From Heloderma charlesbogerti (taxonomy: Eukaryota; Chordata; Lepidosauria; Squamata; Helodermatidae), in NCBI GenBank assembly GCA_026122225.1, contig JANEZZ010002705.1, positions 62,001-126,000 of the forward strand: a DNA stretch of 64,000 nucleotides. The letters are read 5' to 3'. Position numbers and translations under genes: made by a program. The notes under the pieces were generated by a model that worked only from the letters and a program-made list of their open reading frames with translations, was not told the DNA's origin and searched no databases. The number at the start of each line of letters is the position of its first letter. Position 1 is the stretch's first letter. Shown here one piece after another: positions 54,184 through 64,000 of this stretch.

Positions 54184-54760
54184 TAGGGGTGTACGAAGCC
54201 CCACTTACCTGGCTCCACTGGGGCCTGCGGGTGGGGGGAGGCAATTTGTTCCTCCCCCTGAAATCCTCAACAGGGGGGAGGTGATCCGGTCCTCCCCCCT
54301 GGAATCTTGCCCAGCCGGCTCCGCTCCGTGGCCAGTCTGTGGAGCTGCCACAGCAGAGCCTCCACCTGCTGCCTGGATGCTGAGGATGCAAATGGCGACC
54401 TGCGTAGGGGATGCCATTTGTGTCCCTACGATAGCCCGTGATAGGCTATGTAAATATTTACGTAGTCTATCATGGATACAGCGGGGACACAATTGGCATA
54501 GGGGATAGGCTGCATAAATATTTACATAGCCTATCATGGGCTAGTGTAGGGACACAAATGGCAGCCGCTACGACTGCCGCCATTTGCGGCTGCAGCAGCC
54601 CAGCAGCGGCCGCCGCCACATCCGCCACCAGGTAGGCCCACCCTGGGGGGGTTCCGCGGGGTGGCAGGGGGGGAGGCCATTCCACCACGGACTCCAGGAG
54701 GCTGAATTCTAAAGAATCCAGCCTCACTGGAGTCCATGGCGGAATTCTCTGACATCCCTA
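54184..54760. mobile_element. hAT-A element, 577 bp, T1 left / T2 right
   Basis: Duplications are GGATTTTA (54176-54183) and GGATTATA (54761-54768). T1 end TAGGGGTGTACGAAGCCCC with CACTTACCTGG. Two GATAGGCTAYGTAAATATTT stems, separated by CAGCGGGGACACAATTGGC, form the short core (54435-54545). The right donor is CACCAGGTAGGCC. The T2 hairpin is CCACGGACTCCAGGAGGCTG...CAGCCTCACTGGAGTCCATGG. Confidence 0.92.
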
Positions 54761-54944
54761 GGATTATATAAATCTTGTGCACATATTCAGTGAATACATG
54801 GAGGGAAGCAATTGGGATGAATCTCATCTAGGGCTGTGCTTACAAGCAAATCTTGAGTTCATCAAATGTCTCTAAGTTTCACTTTGAAGGTCATACCATC
54901 CCATGCCGTATCAGATCACATTCTCGGTGTGTGTTTCTATTCAA
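54761..54944. other. No gene seen
   Basis: Short AT-rich gap between two hAT-A copies. Confidence 0.4.
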
Positions 54945-55315
54945 TAGGGATGTACGAAAGTCACTTACCTTTTCGCAGCTTTGATTCACAGTGAGGGGGA
55001 GGCGCTCCGTCTCTCCCCCTGGAATCCTCCCTGGGCCGGCTCTGCTCCGCAGCGGATCTGTGGAGCCGCCGGCCAGGGCCGTACGCAGCTGGAGTTCCAG
55101 CCACGGCCAGCTGCTGTGGCCACAAATGGCGGCTGCCGTAGCAGCCACCATTTGCATTCTGCCAGGCTGCCGTGATAGGCTACGTAAGTATTTATGTAGC
55201 CTATCACGGCAAAGAACGGGGCGCAAACGGTGGCCACTATGCCATTTGCGCCGCTGCTCTTTCCATGATAGGCTACGTAAGTATTTATGTAGCCTATCAC
55301 GGTAAAGGCAGCTAT
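54945..55315. mobile_element. hAT-A element, right end missing
   Basis: The T1 left end is TAGGGATGTACGAAAGTC with ACTTACCTTTTCG. One GC block and two GATAGGCTACGTAAGTATTT stems (55163-55208 and 55263-55305) remain, with GGTGGCCACTATGCCATTTG between. Sequence after 55315 is unrelated, so the T2 half is lost. Confidence 0.88.
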
Positions 55316-56019
55316 GCAAAAAGCATCCAGGTTTTCATGCAAGGCTTTTTCTTTTCTTTTTTTTCAGTTTTGGAGATTTGCAAATCACATCGCAGGCTTG
55401 GAAACAGAAAGACAAAGCAGGCAGTGCTCAGTTCCATCCTTAACAAGCCCCCGGAATGGTCCTCTTTTTTTCCGCTCTGAAAATTACGAGGATAAATCCG
55501 TACCGACAACCATAATTCTGGTGCCCAGCCATCTCCATGAGTCTGCATAACTTCCATAAGAAAGGCTATTTTTTGTAGATATTTACATATTTTTTTCCCC
55601 TGCCCTGAGACGTGCAGTAATTACTTTCAGCCAAAACACTTCCTCCTCCTCAGGGCTTCCCAAAATAAGGCTGTCCTAGGTGTGCCTGAGCGATGCACTC
55701 TCTGTTTAAAGTAATGCTGTTTTAAAGAAAGAAAAAACCTTTTAAAATGACCATGCTGGTCCTGGAGCCCTGCACGAGGTACTATTCTCCCTGCTAAGCT
55801 TTATATTTCGACATCCAGCGTTGTTGTTGATGTTGTGAGGCTAAAATGGAGAGGAGAACCAACTCTGTCTATGTCTACTCAGAAGTAAGTCTTATTGAGT
55901 TCAGTGCGACTTACTCCTACACACATCAGCACCCCACTTGCCCCCAGCTCAGCTTTGTATTTCCACATCCAGCTCATGATCAAACCTCCTGTTAGTTATC
56001 TCACTGGATGACTTTGGGC
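55316..56019. other. No gene; fold-back repeat piece at 55878-55925
   Basis: AT-rich. TGTCTACTCAGAAGTAAGTC and GTGCGACTTACTCCTACAC (55873-55922) form an imperfect palindrome of the squamate fold-back type. The 55312-55557 frames on both strands have no motif. Confidence 0.5.
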
Positions 56020-56678
56020 TAGCGATGTATGAAATTGCCCTTACCTGTCTCCACCGGGTTCCACTGGGCAGTGCGGCGGTGCAGTGGGTTTGGTGGGGTG
56101 GTGGCAGCAGGTGCGGCGGCGGGTGCGGCGGTGACAGGTGTGGCAGCGGGGCGGCAGCAGTGAGTGTGGCAGCGGCAGGTGTGGCGGCGGATGCAGCAGT
56201 GGGTTTGACGGTGGCAGCAGCTGGTCTCCTGACTAGCTGCAGCCAGGCACAGCGTACGCAAATGGCGGCGGCTATGGCAGCCGCCATTTGCGTTCGCTAT
56301 TTTTTGCTGTTCTAGCCTATGTAAATATTTACTTAGGCTAGAACGGTGAAAGTATCGAATCCAAATGGCAGCTGCCATAGCCACTTCCATTTGCATACGC
56401 ATTTTTTTTTTACTTTGCCGTGATAGGCTACATAAATATTTATGTAGCCTATCACGGCTAAGTACAGGGACGCAAACGGCGGTAGCTACAGCTGCCACCA
56501 TTTGCGTCCCTGATGCCCAGTGGCTGGATGTCTGGCTGCGGGCGGAGCCGGCCAGCAGCTCCACGGAAGCCCCATGGAGCGGAGCCAGCCTGGCAGGACT
56601 CCGGGTGGAGGGACGGAGTGCCTCCCCCGCACTGCGGAGCAGATCCACGAAACGGTAAGTGACTTTTGTACATCCCTA
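56020..56678. mobile_element. hAT-A variant with T1 ends on both sides
   Basis: The left end TAGCGATGTATGAAATTGCC with CCTTACCTGTC and the right end GTGACTTTTGTACATCCCTA with ACGGTAAGTGAC are both T1. No target duplication is visible (CTTTGGGC against TTCACGTC). The core has a CAAATGGCGGCGGCTATGGC stem, a GTTCTAGCCTATGTAAATAT stem and a GATAGGCTACATAAATATTT stem. The left GC block is an unusual run of GTGGCAGCAGGTGCGGCGGC type. Confidence 0.75.
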
Positions 56679-57823
56679 TTCACGTCTTTCGAATGGCCGT
56701 CATAGACTATGTAAATACTTACGTAGCCTATCACGGCTAATGCAGGGATGCCATTTGCATCCCTGCGGAGGCTGTGATAGGCTATTTAAATATTTACGTA
56801 GCCTATCAGGGCAAAAAAAGAGAGAATGCAAATGGTAGCCATCGTAGCCACCGCTAGGGATGTCAGAGAATTTCACCACGAATCTCGGGGAGGCGAATGC
56901 CAGCACATTCAGCCCCCCAAAATCGTTGGCAAAACGGTCTGCCCCCCCCGCCCCCCCGGGACAGGGCTTACCTTGTGCGAAAGTCCCTGGTGGCAGCGGC
57001 TGGTGCGGCGGTGCGGTGGCGGTGCGGCGGCGGTGGCTGCGGCGGCCGGTCTTCCGACCAGCTGCCGCCGCCGCCATTTCCAGTAAAAAAAAAACAACAA
57101 CCAAAAAAACGTGATAGGTTACGTAAAGATTTACATAGCCTATCATGGCTAGATTTTAAAAAAATACTGTGATAGGCTACGTAAACATTTACGTAGCCTA
57201 TCATGGATGATTGCAGGGATGCAAACAGCGGCAGCTATGGCCGCCGCCATTTGCATTCCCGTCCAGCCAGGATTCTCGGCGGGAGGGACAGGGTGCCTCC
57301 CCCCCGGCCAGAATTTTGGGGGGGAGGGATGGGGCGCATCCCCCCCGGCAAGAATTTGGGGGGGAAGGACGGAGCGCCTCCCCCCCACCATGAATCAAAT
57401 TTCGGGCAAGGTAAGTGACTTTCATACATCCCTAGCCACTGCCCTTTGTGTTCCCTGTTTTTTTGCCATGATAGGCTATGTACATATTTAAATAGCCTAT
57501 CAGGGCTAAAGCGGGAATGGAAATGGCGTAGGGGACGCTATTTGAGTCCCTGCTTTAGCTGTGATAGGCTACGTACATATTTACGTAGGCTATCACGGGC
57601 CGGTGTAAGGACACAAATGGTGTCCCCTACACAGGACGCCATTTGCGTCCGCACCAGCCTGGCAGCAGCTGGAGGCCCCGCTGTGGATTGGCCTGGCCAG
57701 CTGCTCCACGGCCTGGCTGTGGAGTGGAGTCAGCCGGGCAGGATTCCGGGGGGAGGAATGGATTGCCTCCCCCCACCTGCGGAACGCGGTGGAGCCAGGT
57801 AAGCGGGGTTTCATACACCCCTA
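56679..57823. mobile_element. hAT-A, left end missing, hosts a nested hAT-A
   Basis: Directly after the previous element come stems CATAGACTATGTAAATACTT and GATAGGCTATTTAAATATTT, then the nested element at 56855. Further stems GATAGGCTATGTACATATTT and GATAGGCTACGTACATATTT follow, then a T1 GC block and the end ACCAGGTAAGCGGGGTTTCA...CACCCCTA at 57823. The terminal TA is the Tc1 target. Confidence 0.75.
56855..57434. mobile_element. hAT-A element nested in hAT-A, 580 bp, T2 left / T1 right
   Basis: Duplications are GCCACCGC (56847-56854) and GCCACTGC (57435-57442), inside the host's GCAAATGG...CCATTTGC-type stem. T2 end TAGGGATGTCAGAGAATTTC, GGGCTTACCTTG donor; core with GATAGGTTACGTAAAG and GATAGGCTACGTAAACATTT stems (57110-57205). 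The T1 block has three GGGGGGAGGGAYGGRGCGC units and GCAAGGTAAGTGAC. Confidence 0.9.
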
Positions 57824-59269
57824 AAGGAAACACACCCAGATGGGAGCGAAGTCAGGACTTTCAGCTGTAATTCAAGGGGTTTGACAAAAGTGGGGCACTA
57901 ACCATTCAAGAAGTACAGCCAGTGGCATACACACACACCCATCATTGATGGCTCATAAGTAATGGAACAAACCAACATCATTTCAAACTTAAGGATCGCC
58001 TTTAATACCTGGAGGAAAATCCTTTGCAGTCAATGACTTCCTGAAAACTGGAACCCATGGACATGACCAAATGCTGAGTTTCCTCCCTCAAGATGCTTTG
58101 CCAGACCTTTACTACAGCTGCCTTCAGCTGCTGCTTTTTTGTGCATCTTTCTGCCTTCAGTCTTGTCTTCAGTAAGTGAAAAGCATGCTCTATTGGGTTG
58201 AGATCAGGTGACTGACTTGGCCATTGAAGAACATCCCACTTCTTTGCCTTGAGAAACTCTTGGGTAGCTTTTGCTGTATGTTTTGGGTCATTATCCATCT
58301 GCAATATGAAGTGGCGGAGTATCAGTTTGGCAGCATTCGGCTGAATCTGAGCAGAAAGTATAGTCCTATACACTTCAGAATTCATCCTACTGCTTTTATC
58401 AGTGTTCAGCTCATCAATAGACACCAGTGACTCAGTTCCATTGGCAGCCATATATGCCCATGCCATAACACTGCCTCCACCATGTTTGACAGATGATGTG
58501 GTATGCTTTGGATCATGAGCTGTTCCTTTCCTTCTTCATACTTTTCTCTTCCCATCATTCTGGTACAAGTTAATCTTGGTTTACCAGTACAAAGTTTCAT
58601 CAGTTCAAAGAATCTTATTCCAGAACTGGGCAGGCTTTTTTAGATGTTTGCTGGCAAGGGCTAATCTGGCCTATCTGTTCTTGAGTGTTACCAGTGGTTT
58701 GCACCTTGTTGTGAAGCCTCTGTATTTACATTCATAAAGCCGTCTCTTGACTGTAGATGTTGACAATGACATGCCAACCTCCTCAAGAGCATTCTTGACA
58801 TGGCTAGATGTTATGAAAGGATTCCTCTTCACCATGAGCAGCATTCTGCAGTCATCCACTTTAGTTTTCTTCCGTGGTCTTTCAGGCCTTTTGCTGTTGC
58901 TGAGCTTGCCACGTAACTCCTTTTTCAGGATGTTCCAAACTGTTGTGCTGGCCACTCCCAAAGTTTTAGCTATCTCTCTGATGGTTTATTTTGTTTCCTC
59001 AGCCTAATGATGGCCTCCTTGACTGGCATGGACACCTCTTTGGACCTCATGTTGGGAGTTCCAGCGAACAGCTACCAAATGCAAATGGCCCACACCTGAC
59101 CATGCAGCTGCTTGTCAGTCATTTGTTCCATTACTTATGAGCCACCAATGACGGGTATGTGTGTATGCCACTGGCTGTACTTCCTGAATGGTTAGTGCCC
59201 CACTTTTGTCAAACCCCTTGAATTACAGCTGGACGTCCTGACTTCGCTCCCATCTGGGTGTGTTTCCTT
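57824..59269 (-). mobile_element. Tc1-type DNA transposon, 1.45 kb
   Basis: Terminal inverted repeats of about 148 bp (57824-57971 and 59122-59269) start AAGGAAACACACCCAGATGG and differ at only about 6-7 positions. The left TA (57822-57823) is the insertion site. The right TA is overlapped by the start of the hAT-A at 59270. The long repeats recall the IR-DR type of Tc1 elements. One broken transposase lies between them on the - strand. Confidence 0.93.
58002..59055 (-). pseudogene. Tc1 transposase, frameshifted
   Basis: The - strand starts near 59050 (MRSKEVSMPVKEAI-like) and passes a helix-turn-helix region with GVASTTVWNILKKELRGK and the linker NSKRPERPRKKTKVDD. Then come a DNA-binding box, the first catalytic aspartate (LWTDET-like, near 58600), and in 58466-58002 DNDPKHTAKATQEF with the second aspartate and PSQSPDLNPIEHAFHLLK with the glutamate: a DD34E order. 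At least three frame breaks and stops lie around 58500-58680 and near 58965-58990. The family length is about 340 residues, so the gene was once complete. Confidence 0.92.
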
Positions 59270-59789
59270 TAGGGATGGACAAAAGGGACTTACCTTGTCC
59301 CGCAGCTTGCTTCGCGGTGGGGGGACGGTGCTTCGCTTCTCCCCTCGGAGTTCAGGCGAGGGGGGGAGGCGCCCCGCCTCGCCCGGCCGAAATTCAGGCT
59401 GGGGGGGAGGCACCCCATCCCTCGCTGCTGAAATTCAGGCTGGTGAGGAGCGTATTGTCTACCTGGCCGTGAAAAAAAAAGTAAAGTAAAAAACACACAC
59501 ACCCGTGATAGGCTACTTAACGATTTATGTAGCCTATCACGGCTAGATTTCCAAAGTCAGCCATGATAGGCTATGTAAATCATCACGTAGCCTACCACAG
59601 GTGACTTTGAAAAAAAAAAAGCGCGTACGCAAATGGCGGCGCCCATGGAGCGCCGCCATTTGCGTTCCTTAGTTTGGCACGTCTAGTCTACGTAAAGATT
59701 TACGTAGATTACGGCGAAAATAAGGGAATGCTATTTGTGTTGGCATTCAGCCTCCCGGAGATTCGGGGAGAAATTCTCCACCATCCCTA
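59270..59789. mobile_element. hAT-A element at the end of Tc1, 520 bp
   Basis: Duplications are GTTTCCTT (59262-59269) and GTTTCCTC (59790-59797), the last eight bases of Tc1. T1 left end TAGGGATGGACAAAAGGG with GACTTACCTTGTCC. The core left arm (59500-59730) has stems GATAGGCTACTTAACGATTT, GATAGGCTATGTAAATCATC, GGCGGCGCCCATGGAGCGCC and TAGTCTACGTAAAGATTTAC. Then the copy jumps from the palindrome centre to the last part of T2 (GGCATTCAGCCTCCCGGAG), with T2 block and right donor deleted. Confidence 0.88.
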
Positions 59790-59797
59790 GTTTCCTC

Positions 59798-60220
59798 TCA
59801 ACTTCAATGTGGTGGTGTAGAGAGGCCAACTGCCAAAACAGTTATCCTTGTTCCAATATTTCTGGCCCTGACAGTATGTCACAGGGAAATCCAGTCCTTT
59901 TTGGGCTTGCTGGATTTTCCTCAACTTCTGGGAGCTGAGCTGCAGGATTTTTCCTGAAATCCAGAAACTTTTTTCATCCCCTGTAAATAGTAATGTGTTG
60001 ATGTTAGTAACAATAACTTGCAGAAATTTCATCTGTAATTTGTGCAAATTGTAGCTTCATTTGCACACATTTCTATTTACACCCCCCAAAACCCTTGAAT
60101 AATCCATGAGCTAGCCCAACTTGATGCAATTGAATCAGATAAGCTGAAATCCTTCCCCCCCAATTTTTCTCCCCACAAATAGGGTAGAGATTTCTAGAGG
60201 CCAGTTGTGCCCAGCTCTAA
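59798..60220. mobile_element. hAT-B-like fragment
   Basis: CAGGGAAATCCAGTCCTTTT, CTGTAATTTGTGCAAATTG and CATGAGCTAGCCCAACTTGA follow the hAT-B order. The left terminus is absent or too mutated, and the right side ends GCCCAGCTCTA rather than CATCCCTA. I could not define duplications. Confidence 0.5.
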
Positions 60221-61214
60221 TGTATATACATTCAACTCTATGTGTGTATGTCCCTCTTCATGCAACAAAGAACTCTGAAGAAGTTGAACGTATGAAAGGA
60301 CTTGGCATAATAGGCAACTTGGAAATGGTATTTCAATAACAAATATTCCAATTTCCTGTTGCTACGAGCGAGAAGATGTCATAAAAATGAGTTTGAAAGC
60401 AAGAATCCTGACAGCATCCTTTGTAACCTTCACAAATCACCATCCATATGATTAAAAAAGACATGAGGTTTATTTTGCAAAAAATAAAGAAATAAAAATC
60501 TTTTCTTTGAGCCAAGTGAGTTATACCTTGCACTGTTCTGTCTGTCTCTATGTGTGTATAAAAGTGGCATCCATTCTTATCAGCCTGTGGGCAGGGAGAG
60601 AGGGGGGTTCTTTCATTTCTCTTTAAACAGCACACAATACTGCTCAGACAAGATACAAACCTGAGATGCTGTTAATAAAATTAATCCTCCTATGAAATCT
60701 TATCAACACCCGGACAACCAAGGTGCTCAATCTTGGGTCCTGGGCAGCCCTGAATTCTTTCATTACTAGGTTCATTGGACCAGAGAGTCTACAAGCCTGT
60801 ATATCTGAATGTAGATGATGTACAATTTACTGGTCCATAGGCCACACACTTAACCCAACTTATTGGCCCATGCCACAGTTTGCCAACCTTTCCATTTTAG
60901 GAGGAACATTTTATAAGCTGTCAATTTAGCAAGCTCCCCTCCCATTCCTCACACATGATATGCATTAATTAATCATCTGCAGCTGTCTTTCTGGTGATGT
61001 GTGTTAATTTCCACAGGACACAGTCAGTGGTGTTTAAATCTGAGCATATTTTACAAGTGGCAGCAAAGGAGTGCCTTTGATAGACGATACGGTTGTCCCA
61101 TGATGAAGTGGGTTTTCTAGGTGCCTCTTCCCAAGGCTGACTCATACAGCTGCCATTTGTACAGCAGCGTTTGCCATGGCGGGCACTGTGAAATATGAAG
61201 TAATGCTGTTTATA
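60221..61214. other. No gene seen
   Basis: AT-rich, unique-looking. Frames such as 60333-60635 (-) are not supported. Confidence 0.45.
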
Positions 61215-61745
61215 AAATGATAAAGATCTTGGAGGTCACTTAATTCAACCCCTCCCTGCTCAATGCAGGATCTGCAATGCAGGACATGAGTAGAGCATCC
61301 CTGATAGATGGCCACCCATCCGCTGCTCAAGAACCTGAAGTGGAGGCTGGTGGCTCCAATGTCAGTGGGATGGCAAATCTACTTTGGGTTTCAGTCAGAA
61401 CCAGTCACAACTCTAAAGGAACTGTCCAAGGTGCTGGATTCATTTTGGGATTGGATTCAGCATCTTGGATATCTCCTTTAGAGTTCTGATTCGTTCTGAC
61501 TGAAACCCGGAGTGGATTCATTGCCCCATGACATCAGAGCCACCAGCCTCCACAGCAAGGTTTCTCCTAATGTTTTCCTGAAACTGGCTTTCCTACAAAT
61601 TCCATCCATTGGACCTAGTCCTGCCCTCTGGAGCAGCAGGGAGCAGGTTTGTTCTATCTTCTGTCTGACTGTCTTGCAGGAAATTGAAGACCACTATTCT
61701 GTATCTCCCCTTCATCTTCTCTTCTCCAGGCTACAGGTAATGTCC
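61215..61745 (-). mobile_element. CR1 LINE 3' region, antisense, split by a MITE
   Basis: AGATCTTGGAGGTCACTTAA, CAACCCCTCCCTGCTCAATG, ATCCCTGATAGATGGCCACC, then after the MITE GTTTCTCCTAATGTTTTCC and CCTTCATCTTCTCTTCTCC. This is the same layout as the antisense CR1 at 15.04-16.3 kb. No frame survives. Confidence 0.8.
61341..61552. mobile_element. Long-TIR MITE, 212 bp
   Basis: The ends TGGAGGCTGGTGGCTCCAAT and the inverse GAGCCACCAGCCTCCA are the start of imperfect arms of about 85 bases (61341-61425 and 61467-61552) with GGTTTCAGTCAGAACC / GTTCTGACTGAAACCC inside. It is almost wholly a hairpin. It sits in the antisense CR1; target duplications are not clear. Confidence 0.85.
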
Positions 61746-62914
61746 AGTTTAAAGCAAGCCAGGAATGCACTGGTGTTGAGAGTCTACAGCAGGGGTTGGC
61801 AACATCCCCCCCAGTTAAGCCCCCACAACCCTGTTGCCCCTATATCCCCAGTAAAAAACTGAAATTTGTTGGCAAACCACTATGGAGGCTTAGTATTGAC
61901 AAATTGCACTAGTTTTCAAGTTAAGTCTAAGCCTCTATAGCTTTTCACTCCTTTTTCTTTTTTCTGTGGCAGTGGTGGTGGGAGTGTGGCTGCGTGGGTC
62001 TAGTGTGGGTGGGAAATTGCCCCCTGGACTGACCAGTTGACCACGCCTGGTCTACAGCAATATATTGCTGGGGGTCGGAAGTTCTTTCCCATCTTCATAA
62101 AACATGGTTTATGAAGCTGGAAAAGAACGTTTGGTCCTAGCCAATCTACTGCTGCAGTTCCCAAACACCAGTGAATCCTAATATACTGGTAGGTTTAACA
62201 CCCAAGTTGTCCTGGGATGAGCTTTGACTTGACATGCCTTCCATTTAGCACAAGAATCTGTATATGCAACACAACTAGTAGGACACAAAGGAAATTGCCA
62301 GTCATGAACTAAGTTGTGCTTTAAGATGTCTGGCCACTAAAAATGCAGAAAACAGATCAAATAAATGGCATTCTTTGGGGCTTCTTGAAGCTTAAACCTA
62401 AATTTGTGCTCATTATTTTTTAACCGAGCCGCAACATTCTAATACAAATATCACTTCTCTCTCCCCTTGGTGGTAGAGGTAAAGTTAAGGTCAGGCAATT
62501 TGGCAAACATAAAAACGAGCTTATTAAACTTGTCAGAGAGCGATGGGAGCTCAGTGCTGTTGTTTAGCTAAATTTCCTTTGGAAATGTCACTTGCCCATC
62601 CAGGCATAGAATCAGAAGGTCTCTGCATAAATTATGTATTCAACTTCCTGATAATTATGTACCCTGTGGAATATCAGGTTCATATAGAGACGAAGGCTGC
62701 AGGGTGGAGACCAAAGGAGAGTTTGGAAAGATAACATCCTCGCTCAGAGAAAGGAAACTGATTATGTTGTATGTAATTCAAAGCAATGTGTTGGTTTAAG
62801 CTTTTATGTGCATCAAATGCAATTGGCTATTATGTTGCACAGAACTAGTGGTGGGAGAACTCCCCTAGGCTTGATTCAGAATAAACTTCAGATTTAGGAG
62901 CTTTCCCGGTGTGC
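61746..62914. other. No gene seen
   Basis: Unique-looking sequence. I see no repeat ends or coding signal; the frames at 61512-61862 and 62543-62734 are unsupported. Confidence 0.45.
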
Positions 62915-63830
62915 ATTTATTTATTTATTTATTTATTAGTTTGTTTATTTATTTTATTACATTTCTATATCACCCAATAGCCAAAGTTCTCTGGGCAGTT
63001 CACAGTGATGAAAACCATAAAATCCAACATGATAAAATACAATATAAAAGGTTAAAAGTTTAAAACTACAATATAAATGGTGGGGGAAACCTAGCAGTTT
63101 TTAGGGATGTCTGTCGCTGGGAAATCCAGTTCTTTTTTTGACCCGATGGAGTTCTGTGGTGTGTACAACTCGCTTTGCATTTGCAAGCTGAGCTGTGGGT
63201 ATTTCCCCGAACTCTGGGAACTTTTTTTGTGCTCCCCCCCCACAGGTTGTGGAAATTGCACAACATTCTGAGCAATTTGTGCAAATTCTGGCCAGAATAG
63301 TGCAAATTCTGCTGTAATTTGAGCAAATTGCTCAGAAATTTGTGCGAATTGCAAACCTGCAGGGAAAAAATGCACAAAATGCCTGGGAAATCTGTGCATT
63401 GGCCTGATTTGTTGCAGACCAAGTTGAGTGCCACAGTGGAAACTGGAACAAAGTCTGGGGGGGGGGACCTAGGAAAAATAATCAAACTCCACCCTGCAAA
63501 TGTATTTTTCCAACTTCCCAAGCAGCAGTGTAAATATTTAAAATACAGTAACAGATTTAAAAGAACTAAACAACTAAATATGTCAGGGAAAATAAGAAGC
63601 TTTTCTTCTGGTGCTGAAAAAAGTACAAAGCAGGTGCCAGGTGAGCCTTTCTGGGAAGCTGATTCCACAACCGGGGTGCCACAACAGAAAAGGCCCTCAT
63701 CTTAGTAGCCATTCACCTCACTTCCTTTGGTAGGGCACCCAGAAAAGGACTGCTGAAGATGACCTTAGGGTCCAGGCAGGTATGCATAGGAGATGATCCT
63801 TCAGTATTTGCAGAGGGGTAGGGATTGTCA
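62915..63830 (-). mobile_element. L2-type LINE 3' end, antisense, split by hAT-B
   Basis: The left part starts with a (TTTA)n tail at 62918-62955, then TTTCTATATCACCCAATAGC and TTCTCTGGGCAGTTCACAG, the complement of the L2 3' box. It is interrupted at 63101 and resumes near 63521 with AGCAGCAGTGTAAATATTTA. The coding part in complement follows: CGGGGTGCCACAACAGAAAA, CACTTCCTTTGGTAGGG and TTAGGGTCCAGGCAGGTATG. It is more decayed than the 36.5-kb copy. Confidence 0.8.
63102..63520. mobile_element. hAT-B element in antisense L2, about 419 bp
   Basis: It starts TAGGGATGTCTGTCGCTGGG and ends ATTTTTCCAACTTCCCA (CATCCCTA mutated). The L2 sequence CCTAGCAG is split here and GCAG recurs on the far side, so a degraded duplication is likely. 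The interior has GCAATTTGTGCAAATTCTGG repeats and TTGGCCTGATTTGTTGCAGA. Confidence 0.75.
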
Positions 63831-64000
63831 GTTTCCCAAGCATTATTTCCCGTATCATAATGTTGATATATGCACACTGATGAGGGCATGGCTTGGGCCC
63901 AGGACATGCAAAAGAGTGCCTCCTCCTGTATGAGCCTTCCTGCTCTCTCTAAGTTCTGCAGGAGGAGCTTTTCTCCACTGAGGGTGAGCATTCATTTCCA
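63831..64000 (+). mobile_element. L2-like LINE C-terminal fragment, sense
   Basis: TGCCTCCTCCTGTATGAGCC and GGAGGAGCTTTTCTCC read on the + strand like the LLPYVPARTLR...EPLP region of L2 but belong to another subfamily. The fragment runs off the window end, so its length is unknown. Confidence 0.45.

Noticed and set aside
7370..59720. Regular palindrome strings looking at first like a CRISPR array or tandem satellite
   Set aside because: The units are palindromes in mirrored order inside transposons with target duplications. Spacers are complementary arms, not unique, and there are no cas genes. The host is a vertebrate.
63713..63991. 92-codon frame on the - strand
   Set aside because: It covers antisense L2 and then a sense L2-like piece, so it is not one protein.

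Overview
The window looks like non-genic DNA from a squamate reptile, most likely a lizard. The evidence is two near full-length BovB (RTE) LINEs, CR1- and L2-type LINE 3' ends (one with an AAAT tail), a tRNA-derived SINE of the squamate type, a broken Tc1 transposon and many hAT-type miniature elements. I found no cellular protein gene, rRNA or functional tRNA. Every long open frame is a transposon remnant or a chance frame in GC-rich repeats.

About 27% of the window (roughly 17.6 kb) belongs to one non-autonomous DNA transposon family, here called hAT-A: about 25 copies of 0.3-1.3 kb. A copy starts TAGGGATG and ends CATCCCTA, like maize Ac, and is flanked by 8-bp target duplications (20 of 22 two-ended copies, 10 of them perfect). 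One terminus, T1, reads TAGGGATGTACGAAAGTC. The other, T2, reads TAGGGATG(G/T)CAGAGAATT followed by a roughly 100-bp hairpin. Between the termini lie a T1 GC-rich block, a core made of strings of palindromes (stems containing GATAGGCTACGTAAA, TAGTCTACGTAAA or CAAATGGCGGC), and a T2 GC-rich block. In the best copies the whole core is one palindrome of about 470 bp whose arms are themselves chains of palindromes. Nearly every preserved end carries a consensus 5' splice donor (AGGTAAGT) pointing outward. Other probable hAT-type families are named here: hAT-B (AAATTATGCAAATT-rich), hAT-C (TAGGGATGGATGGACTCACC), hAT-D (TAGGGATGTATGGA), hAT-E (TAGWGCTGTGC), hAT-F and hAT-G. None encodes a transposase here.

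Layout. 1-1.25 kb: L1-like and L2 fragments split by hAT-A. 2.2-4.6 kb: one LINE 3' end cut by three hATs. 5.6-14.3 kb: hAT-B, hAT-C and hAT-A copies, including a hAT-A inside a hAT-A. 15-16.7 kb: antisense CR1 with two insertions. 16.8-21.8 kb: antisense BovB with two hAT-A insertions. 22.8-27.0 kb: hAT-C copies, then a hAT-B holding three further hATs. 27.4-34.9 kb: hAT-E, hAT-A, SINE, antisense L2 and hAT-C/F. 36.5-38 kb: sense L2 with a 406-codon open frame. 39-41.7 kb: hAT-E, hAT-C and truncated hAT-A. 43.2-48.1 kb: sense BovB with two hAT-A insertions. 48.8-57.8 kb: dense hAT-A copies plus hAT-B and hAT-D. 57.8-59.8 kb: Tc1 followed by hAT-A. 60-64 kb: CR1, MITE and L2 fragments.

The nesting gives a relative history. 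CR1, L2 and BovB copies are the oldest layer. The hAT families landed in them, and hAT-A kept jumping, into other hATs, into its own palindromes and into the end of a Tc1 that itself sits on the end of an older hAT-A. Family names rest on recognition of motifs, not on a database search.
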